Source: Tetrahymena elliotti 4EA
Taxonomy: Eukaryota; Ciliophora; Oligohymenophorea; Hymenostomatida; Tetrahymenidae
Direction: 5' to 3'
DNA: 64,000 bases
NCBI GenBank assembly: GCA_000231825.2
Contig: JH720304.1
Coordinates: 1,133,068-1,197,067 of the forward strand
A program made the position numbers and the translations under genes. Positions 25,901 through 36,336 of this stretch are shown here, piece by piece. The notes beneath the pieces were generated by a model. It did not search any database and was not told where the DNA came from. It saw only the letters and a list, made by a program, of their open reading frames with translations. Each line of letters starts with the position of its first letter. The stretch's first letter is position 1.

Positions 25901-28118
25901 ATAAAAGTAAAAAAATAGTAAAAGTAATATCTAAGAAATTAACTAATTAAATTAAATTTAGAATAATACCTAAACTACTAATTTTTTCAAAGATTTAGCA
26001 GTGATTATTAAAATTTAAAGGTTATTCCGTTAAAGATTAGCTCGAAAAAAGAAAGAGGTGATATTAAAAAACTAAAATAAGAATTAATAATTAAAGTAAT
26101 CAATTAGTAATTAAGGTTAGAAAAATACTTAAACAGTCAATTTTTTCAAAGATTTAGCTGTGATAATTAAAATTTAAAGACTCTTCCGTCAAAGATTAGC
26201 AAGAAAGAAGAATTAAAATAATTTATTAATAAAAAATATTGGTAATAATAAATGTTTGGGAAACAAAGCTAAAATAAGCTAACCTGAGTAATCATAGAAG
26301 AATGGTCAAAAAACCAACTTTTTTAAAGATTTAGCTGTGATCATAAAAATTCAAAGATTTTTTCGTTAAAAACTAGCAATAAAGAAATTAGATTTAGGCT
26401 AAAAAGCTTAAGATAAAGCTATAGCAAAACCACAAAATAATTAAAATAATACAAAATAGTTAAATTAGACGAATGTGGATTAAAAAAATAATTCAAAAAC
26501 AAATTTTTTAAAAGATTTAGCTACAATCATTAAAACTCAAAGGCTTTTCCGTAAAAGACTTGCAAGAAGATAGAAAGATTTAGGTTAGAAAACTAAAAAT
26601 TAAACTTCAAGTGATAAAACAAAAAGTAATTAACCAGAATCAACATAAAGTAATGGTTAACAAAAAATAAACTTTTTAAAGGATTTGGCTGTAATCATAA
26701 AAATTTAAAGCCTTTTCCGTAAAAGATTAGCAAGAAAGTAAAAAGAATTTAGCTAAAAAACTTAAAATAAAATATAAACGAAAACTTAAATTAATCAAGA
26801 CATGAAAAAGCAATAAAATTCAACTGACTTAGTTTAGAAAAATGGATAAAAGACTAACTTTTTAAAGGATTTAACTGTAATTATAAAAATTTAAAGACTA
26901 TTCCGTAAAAGATTAGCAAAAAAGTAAGAATACATTAAATTATAAAAGAAAGCAGAGAATACTGAACATATGTAAAATGGAAACAAAAATAAGGATGAAA
27001 AAAGTTAAGTTCAATAAAGCAAAGATAAAATCTCTAAATCAACAAATTTTAGATCAAGTGATAACTAAAAGCAATACACACTTTTCGTGAAGGCACCTGA
27101 AAATGTATCTAACAACTAATGTTAAATATAATTATAATAGCAATAATATTCTTTGTAAATAATTTAAGAAAGCTCACCTACTAACTAAGTTCATTTCAAA
27201 TAGAGAAGCTAAAACAAAAATTTAACTGTACCATCATAACTGGAGGCTCTAAATTATGCATCATAAAGTGAGTTTTAAAAAAGGCCATTAAATTTTGATC
27301 ATAAGAATTAAAATAATTTGTAGTAAGAATTTAACTAAAATTAATAATTAAATAAAGAAAAATTTGTTAATCAAAATAGTGAGTAAAATTATTCAATTTA
27401 GATTAACTTTAATTAAAATAAAAAAAATCTGGATAATTCTGAGTAAAAGAATAATCTCCCTTCTAAGTTATAAGATAAATTACACTCGTACTAAATTGGC
27501 CCACAATAAGACAGCTTAAATAAGCATTTTTAGAATGAAACCCTTTAGTAAAACCAATACACCTAATAAGACCATTCACAAACAGCTTACTTCACTAACA
27601 ACAGTGATAAAGTTTATTAAAATTTATAACAGTAACTAAATTTTAACTTTTCTCCAAATAACTCTCAGCCAAATAGTTCTAATATTGCAAATAATTAGCT
27701 CTCTTGTGAAAATTAAATAAACTCCTCTTTACAAAAGAATATTTTACCACCAAAAAACTAAGGAAATTTGGGTTAATTTTTGAATGGGAGTATTCAAGGA
27801 CACATGTAATAGTAATAAAAATCACAAGATATTAAATTTCAAGAACATGAGGCCTAGAGAAAAGATATAAATAGTAACACACTTCCCCCTAAAGCTGAAG
27901 ACAGGCAACTTAAACTATCAAATGATAGAATGCCTTAAATTTAAGAGCAAGATATGGCTTATTCTAAGGATAGTATTACTTAGAAAAATTAATAATAATA
28001 GCAAGACTTATCTTTCAACCAAAAGGTAGTAAACCCTTAACAGTAAATAAATTAATAAAAATAGGTAAATGCACAAAAAGAAATTTAAAGGAATTCTTCA
28101 TCTAAATAAAAAAAATGA
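16962..28118 (+). CDS. giant TPR plus IQ-repeat protein, about 3,626 aa
   Basis: Two exons, 16962-18393 and 18670-28118, joined by a 276-nt GT-AG intron in phase 1; the total is exactly 3,627 codons. Exon 1 has TPR-like pairs at about residues 136-168, 176-206 and 253-293. An ordered block at about 740-840 matches the block in the paralogue at 7296. Near 1266 and 1313 are two diverged IQ motifs (VIQDFFKQRK, VIKIQKEFKAYLL). Residues about 1366-3230 hold some 33 repeats, each with a core close to NFFKDLAVIIKIQRLFRKRL, a canonical IQ motif for calmodulin-type light chains, followed by a Q/N/K-rich linker. The last 400 residues are Q/N-rich. The inferred role is a Ca2+/calmodulin-binding scaffold. 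Without the splice, exon 2 has no in-frame ATG until about 19131, which supports joining. Confidence 0.75.
18394..18669 (+). other. predicted intron joining TPR exon to IQ exon
   Basis: The donor is GTAAATTT and the acceptor TATAAAAG. Removing 276 nt restores phase (T + CT = Ser). The unspliced TPR frame would read 15 more codons to a TGA at 18438. This is longer than most introns in the window. The phase fit and the paralogue's continuous architecture support it; RNA evidence is needed. Confidence 0.6.
21333..26925 (+). repeat. tandem coding repeat, about 33 IQ-motif units
   Basis: Repeat cores recur near 21366, 21614, 21800, 21980, 22155, 22300, 22485, 22570 and onward to 26880. Spacing is irregular (about 85-250 bp) in the first half. 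From about 24,150 to 26,230 it settles to about 180-185 bp (60 codons), and the DNA of neighbouring units is nearly identical over the core (TCAAAGATTTAGCTGTGATT and similar). Linkers are built mainly of AAT, AAA, CAA and TAA/TAG codons. The pattern fits expansion by unequal exchange, with the 3' half homogenised more recently. Confidence 0.9.
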
Positions 28119-29488
28119 AAAATTAGATTTCTATTTAATGGATGGTTAATAGTACAATCGCCTAATATGAAGTAAAATCATGTTTTAAACTAAAATTGAG
28201 ATAATAATTTGACACTAAATCAATATTAAGTTTAATTTTTAATTAAAAGTAATTGATTGATTAGACTTTTGTAAGCTCAATAAAATTATAAGAATATCTC
28301 TATTAATTTTGTTTAGATTAAATAACATATTTATTTTGTAATATGTTTTTGTTGGATTAAAAGATTAAGATTATTGTTTAATAAAATAATTGAAATAATA
28401 TAAATTTTATTCCTTTGTAAACAACAAATTTTATTTGTAAATAAAAAAGCATGGTTACTTTATTTTTTTTACCATTTGCAACATTTAAGATCAAAAAAAT
28501 GTTATTTAATCATAATTACATTTTTTTTATTTTGAGAAACTTGATTTTATTCCTTTTAAAATTCTTACAATTATGGATATGAAACTCTGCTGTATTGCTA
28601 TAGTTTTAAAAAAGATTGATCATCTTTAAGATTCTTTCTTAAAATGAAAAGGTTATTAAAAAAATTTTAATTTTTTTAATATATATTTTAGCTACATTAA
28701 TTTCTTTAATACAATTAAAGATTTAAATTATTTTTACTTTTCAACAATTTAGGAAATTCTATTGCTTTTCTGCAAAATTTTAAGTTAAATAACATTTAAA
28801 TAAGTATGAATATATACTATATTTTTCCTTTTTTATTAAATTTATTTATAGATTTATTATCTATTCTGTTTTATTTGATGTTAATATCATACCTTTAATA
28901 AAATTTATTTTATTTTAAATCATGACTAATAAGATTGCAGGTATATTTATTGTCATTATCTAAAATTTAGTTTAATACAAAAAGTTATCTTTTTAGGTGG
29001 ATTTAAACCCCAATATTACATCTAAAAATTACAAATAAACATGTTTAAGTGAAGGGTTGTAAAAATTATTTTAAACATTTTAATCTCAGGAAAGAAAAAT
29101 TTAGAACAAAATAGAGGTTAATTTTTTAATAATCTACTTCAGAAAGAAAAAGAAAGATAGCTAAGAATAAAAAATCAAATCGTATTATTTTAAGAAGAAC
29201 ATCATAAAATAATAATTAGTTAGATTGATAAACACATACCAAATCGAATTAGTAAATTTAATGATCAGAATTGAATAAAATAAATTGTAAGAAGGTTGTA
29301 ATAATCTCGAATCTTACAAAATAAGATTAGTAATCGCACTAAAAAGTTCATGGAATAATGATAATAATAAATTGCTTATCGATTCAATGAATCTTTAAAT
29401 ACAGAATTCAATTTCCAAAGATTTATTAAAAATAATAAATACAGCAATTTTTTTTTGTTTTTCTTACTAATTTATCTAGCTTAGAAGT
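28119..29488. other. intergenic, no gene seen
   Basis: About 1.4 kb of AT-rich sequence between the IQ gene and the amidase gene. Scattered stops in all frames; no repeat or RNA gene recognised. Confidence 0.55.
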
Positions 29489-31759
29489 ATGGATTTATTA
29501 ACAAAATTAACTGAATCTCCTTTTTACTAATAGCTTTACAACAACAAGGTCTATGTTGGCTTAGCTATTTTAGCTCTTTTTTTGGGCAAGAAGACATTAT
29601 CTCCTTATTTAGCATTAAGAAAGGATTATCTTAGTAAATCATAACTTAATGCAATCAAGTAATAATTCTTCCAAAAAAGATAGAAATAAATAGATTTGGC
29701 TGTCAAATTAATATAAAGTGTATCAGTTGAGAAGTAGGAATAAATAGTTTCTGTTTCTGCAACTTAATTGGCAAAAGATATTAAAGATGGAAAGTATACA
29801 TGCGAAGAAGCTTTTTTGACTTATACATTTAGAGCATCAACAATTGGAGTTGAACATAATTTAATTTGTGATATAGATGTAGAAAATAATTTGGTTTTGG
29901 CTTAACAAAAAGACGAAATTTTAAGATCCACATAGGATAAATCCTCTTTACCTGTATTCTTTGGTGTTCCAATGACAGTCAAAGAACACTTAAAGACAAA
30001 GGGTCTTCTTTCATCATGTGGCTATATTTAATTTGCTTAAAAGCCTGTAGAAACTGAAGATTGTGCTTTCGTTTAGCTTCTCAGAGAATAAGGAGCTATA
30101 CCATTTGCAAACACAAATGTTCCTCAAGGTCTTTTTGCTATAGAGTCTAATAATAATCTCTATGGAAGTTCATTGAACCCTTTGAATAAAAATCTTACAG
30201 TAGGGGGTTCTTCAGGAGGAGAAGGTGGAGCATAAGCAGCTCGCATTTCAGCTTTTGGTAATTAAAAGATTTTTGTTTTATTTTTGTTAAAAAAGAATTT
30301 ACTAAGAATATTTTCTATCAATTAAAATTAATTAAAGTTAAGCATAATTTTTATCTATCTATCTATCAATAAATCATACAAATTTAGGAGTAATTTAAAT
30401 CCACATATTGATATATTCAAGATGAGTAGATAGATAGATAGATAAATAAATAATATCTAAAGGTTGTTGAGAGAAGATAATATTTAAATTTTTTTTTAAT
30501 AAATGAATGAAAAGGTATTGGGAGTGACTCTCTTGGATCTGCTAGAATACCAGCTGTTTTTTGTGGAATACATTCATTCAAAGGAACTGGTAAAAGAATT
30601 AGTTTAAAAGGAAGATTGGGATTAACTGGTACAGAATTAGGAGGCTTCAAAGATATTTAGACTAGCATTGGACCTATGTCTTAGTATATCGAAGATCTTA
30701 TTGAAGTAGAAAAAATAGGTATACCTTTAATTTGTGGACAGGATTAATACTCTTTTTTTCAAAATATTAAAAAGTGTATATGATAGCAATATTTTCAATT
30801 TTAAATTTTTTTCTATTTTAAAAAGAAATATATAATTATGAAAGTGTTTTATTTAAATTTTCTCTTAACTATCTTTTCAAAATTATATTTTAACAAAAGT
30901 ATTGGGGAGATTTAATTAGATTGATTAGGATGCTCCACCTTTATACTGGAACCAACAACTTTTTGAAGAAACAAACTTGAAAAATGTCAAAATTGGAGTT
31001 ATAAGAAGAATGAAAAGCTGTCCCAATGTTCAAGCAGTTGATAATGTTCTTGAAGAGACTATTGAAAAACTTAAATCTTTAGGCTGCTAAATTCATGAGA
31101 TGGAAGGTCTTCCCATTGATGAAATGTCTGTTTAGATTTAGAAGTTACTAGCTACTCCAGGAGTTTAGCTTATCATTTTTAAAATGCTTAGAGGTGATGA
31201 ACCATTAGATATTCATAAGCTTTACCTAAAAATAAAATTTACTCCACAATGGATTAACGATTTGAAAATTAAACTTTTAGAGATGAGAGGATAAAAGAGG
31301 GAGGCTTAGTTGATTAGATTAACCAAGACAAATGACTTTATTACTCATTCAACTGAATCAATTAAATTAGAAGCATACAAAAAATAAGTTCAAAGCTATA
31401 TCAAAGACAACAAAATTGATATTGTCATCAGTCCAGTTACTCCTTTCACAGCAACCACTCACCACTCAGGTGGAGACTTGCTATAATTCTTAGGATTGGC
31501 TGGTATTCCTAACATATTAGATTAACCATCAGGAGTGGTACCAATAAGAAATGTTACTGCTGATGAAGCAGATCCTCTTAAATACAAAGATGAACATACA
31601 GATAAGTATACAAAAATAATTCGCCAAAGTATTTAACAAAGTGCTAACATCCCAGTAGGTTTACAAGTATCTGCAAATACATGGAAAGATGAAGCCTGCT
31701 TGAAAATAATGCAGGAGATTAGTTAGCTTTTTAATTACAAATTGTAAATTAATAAGTGA
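29489..31759 (+). CDS. FAAH-like amidase-signature enzyme, 610 aa
   Basis: Exons 29489-30257, 30515-30718 and 30900-31759 join in phase 1 at both introns (257 and 181 nt) to give 611 codons. An N-terminal membrane segment (about residues 19-33, VGLAILALFLG) precedes the amidase-signature core. The Ser-cisSer-Lys triad is visible: Lys165 in MTVKEHLK, Ser241 in GGSSGGEGG and Ser265 in LGSARIP. The spacing is close to mammalian fatty-acid amide hydrolase. DAPPLYW and the C-terminal SGVVPIRNV segment are also typical. The family hydrolyses carboxylic amides. A single N-terminal anchor suggests a FAAH-type enzyme acting on lipid amides, though substrate cannot be read from sequence. Intron 1 carries an inverted pair of tetranucleotide repeats. 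Confidence 0.9.
30352..30444. repeat. inverted TATC / GATA microsatellites in amidase intron 1
   Basis: Four TATC units (30352-30367) are followed about 60 nt later by four GATA units (within 30427-30444). The arms are perfect reverse complements of 16 nt and could form a hairpin in the pre-mRNA. They lie wholly inside the 257-nt intron. Confidence 0.85.
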
Positions 31760-32470
31760 CGAACTTATATAAAAAACTAAATATTGATGTATTTTTTTAA
31801 AGATTTATGTTTGGTGTATGAATGTGCATTATAAAGTGTTTTTCATTTAATTTATAATTTTCCTCTTCTAAAAAATAATTGAAAATACTTAATAAAACCA
31901 GAAAGTATTAATTTCGATAAACCTCATTTTTAATAATTCAAATGGAAGTTTACTTTTTCTCCCCACCCACAGAGATGATTATAATATTTATTTATTAAAT
32001 CTGATGACATCACTACAGATAAAAGATATAAAATAGAGCTATTTGGAGAAAAAGCTTGGCTTAATGATTATTTCTCGTTTTTACACAGAAACAAACAAAA
32101 TAAAACAGCTTTAAAAAAAAATCATTTTAAACAGTCTTTACTTGTTTAATTAAACTTCTTAATTAATTTTGAATCAATATCTTAAACCAATTAGATCTAC
32201 TTAATAAATACTCTACTTCTACCTATAACTTTTTTTAAATTAAAAAAAAGAATTAAAAATTCAATAGATGCTATTTTAAAAAAATAGTTGATTTTTTTAT
32301 ATTTTATAGGCTTTGGGATCTCTAATTTAAGCATAATTAGAGACTAAGGAAATTTTTAATTAATAATAAGCATTGAAAAATTAAGCTTAAATAGTTTAGT
32401 TTTGGATCGCAAATTAATTGAAAATAATTAATCTTAAAAAAAAACAAACTAATTAAAAAAAATAAGAAAA
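31760..32470. other. intergenic, no gene seen
   Basis: AT-rich spacer between two plus-strand genes. Nothing recognised. Confidence 0.5.
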
Positions 32471-33712
32471 ATGGATACTGAGAATGATTACTTCAATTTT
32501 AATAACTAATACAATGAATAAAAAAACATAAATACTATTGCTGATTCTAATTCTGACTACTAAGGCTCCTAGGGACATACTGGTGATACAGACAAAGAAT
32601 TCAAAGAGGATGAACATTCTCCTTACAACTTTTATGAAATTATTGAAATAAATGTATTTAATTAGGCTTCATAAAATTATCCCTCTTAACCAATCTCAAA
32701 TAATGAAAACTGTGATACTGATATGTATTTTGGTGAAGAAAAGTAAGAACATGACAATGCAGATAACTCAAACATTTACTAAATGAATAACCAAAATGAT
32801 GAAAACTAGAATCTCTAAGGAAAAGAATAACCTTGCTATTGTTAGATTTGCCTCTCTTAAACACAGAATGATTATCCTGATTACATAGAATCATTTCTAA
32901 ATACCTAAGGAATTTCATTTTATTACTAATAATAATATATCCAATAACCTTAACAACAAAACAATTTCTAATAATTTGATAATAGCGAAAGTTTAATCAA
33001 AGAAGAAAATATATAATAACGACCAGTCGTTCCTTAAAAAAGCCTCTAAAAGTAAAAAAAGGCTTAATCTGTTCAAGAAAAACCCAAAAACGATTTGAAT
33101 GATAAAATTAGAAATCGCAAAACAATAGAAATGAAGAAGGTAGCTAATAAAAACGAAAAAAAACCTGTTAGAATTAAGAAGCCTTAACAACGTATTCAAT
33201 TCCACAACTAATTCAAAATATTTTTAACAAAGGGAATACCTTACATAATTGATCAAATTCGCTAAAACACAACACTTTGTAATGAATAAAAGAACAACTT
33301 TATCACCATTTTATAACCATTCAAAAGTAAAATTAAGAAAGAAGACATGTATTTCCTTATTAACAAATACAACATGTTATCTAAGGAAGAGTTTGAAGAT
33401 TTGAAAATGTTTTGTTTGAATACAAATCAATTGTTGAAAGACGCTAAGTTTAATGCCTCAATCAGGGCTTTTTTGTAAGTAAAAAATTTTATTTCTGAAA
33501 TACTTGATATTAAGGATTTAAGTTTTGACACATTCACTTAAGCTACTACTTAAATAAACTAGCTAAACAGTTTAAATCGCATGTATCTCAATTAATTTAT
33601 CAACTATGACTACTATCCAAGAATTTTTAAAACTAAAGCAGATAAGATTGATTAACTCTTTTTAATTAACTACCTTAAATATGCCCTTAGAAATCCAAAA
33701 ATTATGGAATGA
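32471..33712 (+). CDS. hypothetical protein, 413 aa
   Basis: A single exon of 414 codons from ATG to TGA. The N-terminal 110 residues are acidic and Asn-rich. A small cysteine cluster follows near residue 120 (PCYCQICLSQ). Next come a Gln/Asn-rich stretch and a strongly basic region (about 195-240). The C-terminal 180 residues look folded (FKIFLTKGIPYIIDQIR, YNMLSKEEFEDLKMF). It converges with the minus-strand gene at 34143-34658. I do not recognise the family. The basic block could be a nuclear localisation or nucleic-acid-binding segment, but nothing in the sequence proves it. Confidence 0.8.
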
Positions 33713-34142
33713 TCAAAGAAACAAACATAAAAACAAACATATTTAATAATCTAAAAAAAGATTCTTTCTGTGTAACTAAAAATTCAAAAACATTATCATA
33801 TAAAACATTCATTAATTATTAATTTATTTTATATTAATTTAATTTATCATTTATTATATCATGTATATACATATTAATTTTGTGTAGGAAGTTTATTCTG
33901 GTTTATTACTTGCTAAAGCTTAATCTAAGTTTTAATTACTTTTCAGCTTTTTTTATATTTATTTCTTAATTATTTTTCATTGAATAAATCAATAGCTGTT
34001 TGTTTTATCCATCAAAAATCCTTTTCAGATTATTTTAAATACTTCATATTCACTAATACAAGAATTAATCAAATTGATCTAATGTTTCTTCTGATCCTTT
34101 TCAAAGCAACATTCTATTAAAACGAAGGGGGTTTGTTTATAA
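33713..34142. other. convergent 3' flanks
   Basis: The space between two convergent genes. One short minus-strand open stretch (about 24 codons, near 34,030-34,100) has some coding character but no usable splice signals, so I do not call it. Confidence 0.4.
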
Positions 34143-34658
34143 TCATTAAAAATCTGAAGATGATGCAGGCCTATAAATAAAGTATTCATATTTTTCTGTA
34201 ATTAATACTTCATAATTGTCAATCTAAATGTATTCTTATTTCTCATTAAAAAGAAATCCTATTTCATTATCTTTTATATCATTATTTGCATCAGATTAAT
34301 TCTATGAATGATTTGGAAAAGAATTAAATTTCTGACTTTTCCCATTCAACTTTAAATTATCTTTTACTATATTACTTTACACCTTATTCACTGTATTATT
34401 TTCTTAAGATTAGGGAGAAATGAATACATTTGAACCATCTAATCTGTAATACCAAGTACCAAATTTATAAGGTTCTTCTAGCCACTTATTTTAAATATTT
34501 TTATACTCATCAAAAGGAGGATGACTCTTCACATAATCAGAGATAGGCATAAAATAAATACTATCATTCCCCTTCATTAGCTTTTCCTTCATTTTTTGCC
34601 TTTATAATTCCTTTTTTGAAAGTTTATTATCTGATTCTTTTGCTTTATTATCTTCCAT
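34143..34658 (-). CDS. hypothetical protein, 171 aa
   Basis: A single minus-strand exon of 172 codons. The N-terminus is Lys/Glu-rich and helical (KKELQRQKMKEKLMKG). A globular-looking segment follows (SDYVKSHPPFDEYKN, KWLEEPYKFGTWYYRLDG), then a Gln/Asn linker, then a C-terminal strand region (EYIQIDNYEVLITEKYEY). There is no signal peptide or membrane segment. Codon use and the aromatic-rich central segment support a real gene. Function unknown. Confidence 0.7.
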
Positions 34659-36336
34659 TTTGTTTGAATTACTAATTAGTATATAGATGCTATTTATTAA
34701 ATCAGAATCTTTTTTGATTAAAAGTATATTTAAAATATTAGACTTTGGCACATTTGATTAATAATTTAATTAAAAATAAAAGCCCTTTATTTGTTGAGCA
34801 CTACTTATCAATTTATAAAAACTAATAAAGCTATTAAAAATATTTTTATTTTTTGAAAAAGGTAGGATATCGACCAACATATTAATTTTTTAATCAGATT
34901 TTTCTGATTTTTTAATTTCAATAACTGCAGATTTTTTGTAAAGTGTTTTTCAGAACTCATTTAAAACAAAAATAAAGAATGTCTAATAGAATAATTTTAT
35001 TTCTTGAACCATAAATAAGACTTTGGGTACTTTAAAAATATTTGTCGAATAAAAATTGTGGCTAATGAAAATCATGAAAGAAACTCTATAAGAAGGAGAT
35101 ATAATCAATAATTAATTTACAAAATGGTGGTTTATTCTTAAAATCTTCATAAGAAATTTAATAAAAACTTACTGCTATGACCAGCTTACGTGCTTAAATT
35201 ATCTACCATAGAAAAAAATTATTTTTCATAAGACTCTGTAGAAAAAAATAAAGAATTCGAGCTTCTAATTTTGGAAGCAAATAAATACTTCTGCAATTAT
35301 ACAAGCGAAGCAAGTAATTGTTTGAAAACCACTTTAAAAAAAAAATTCACTCTCTACAAATATACAAATTATATTTAAGAAAATAATTACCAAAATTCTT
35401 TTGAAATCAAAGTTTTTTTTTTTTGAGAAAAACTCATCTGTTACTTTGAAAAGTAAAACTAAGATATTGAAAAGTCATATGAGAGTATTTTTGCAATTTT
35501 CACTTTAGATGTAATAGAGATCAATTATCAAATGAGAGAATATTATGCAAAACAGTGAGATTCAAGTATTTAATAAATATTGAAGAAATCACTCTCAAAT
35601 AATAAGCAAAACAAGTTCTAATTTCTTATTGAATCTGAATGGTGATGGAGATGAATTTGATTATAAAAACAAAAATTAATGTGGTTGAAACAGATAGTGT
35701 TGTAATAAAATAAAGATTCTTTTTAAATAAAAATTTCATATTCCCTAAGCTTTAAATATTTTTGATCAATTTGTAATTTAAATTTTTGACTTTATGATTT
35801 AAAAATAAAATATGAATATCCATCAGAAGCATTGTTAATTATATTGCTTTTGCAAATTATACGAGAAAAAAAAACTAAAATTCTTATCATTAGTCATTGC
35901 TTTCCTCTATTTTCATCCTTCTTATTTGATTGAGAAGTAATTAAAAACTCTAAAAATTTCAAAGAAATTTAAATAATTTTAGATAGTTTTATTCATTTTG
36001 ATTTTACTTCTTATTACAACCAGAAGATTACTCTATTGTTATGTATAGAAAGGATATATTTCTTTGGTAATATTTAAGCAATTATTTGAAAGCAATTAAA
36101 GTTTTTTAAATTAGTTTATTGTTATTTGCATAAGTCACAAGAAAATTTACAATTTGTTTTCTATTTAGAATAAATACTTTTCAAAGTTTAATTCAATCAG
36201 TAGTAAAACAGTAAATATAATGAAACTAAAATTTAGGTTTCAAATTGAGTTTTTTTGGATACTTTCTAAGATCATTCTTTCAAGTAAAAACTAAAAATAA
36301 GATTTTGTTAACTATTTATTTTATTTAAGAGGAACT
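34659..36336. other. long spacer with possible coding relics
   Basis: Mostly AT-rich. At about 35,190-35,425 (+) one frame reads with normal-looking composition (a run including KEFELLILEANKYFCNY) but has no start, partner exon or domain. Other short pieces occur to 35,690. These may be remnants of a decayed gene. Confidence 0.35.

Noticed and set aside
32658..33205. Minus-strand frames within 32.6-33.2 kb
   Set aside because: Antisense shadows of the plus-strand hypothetical gene 32471-33712.
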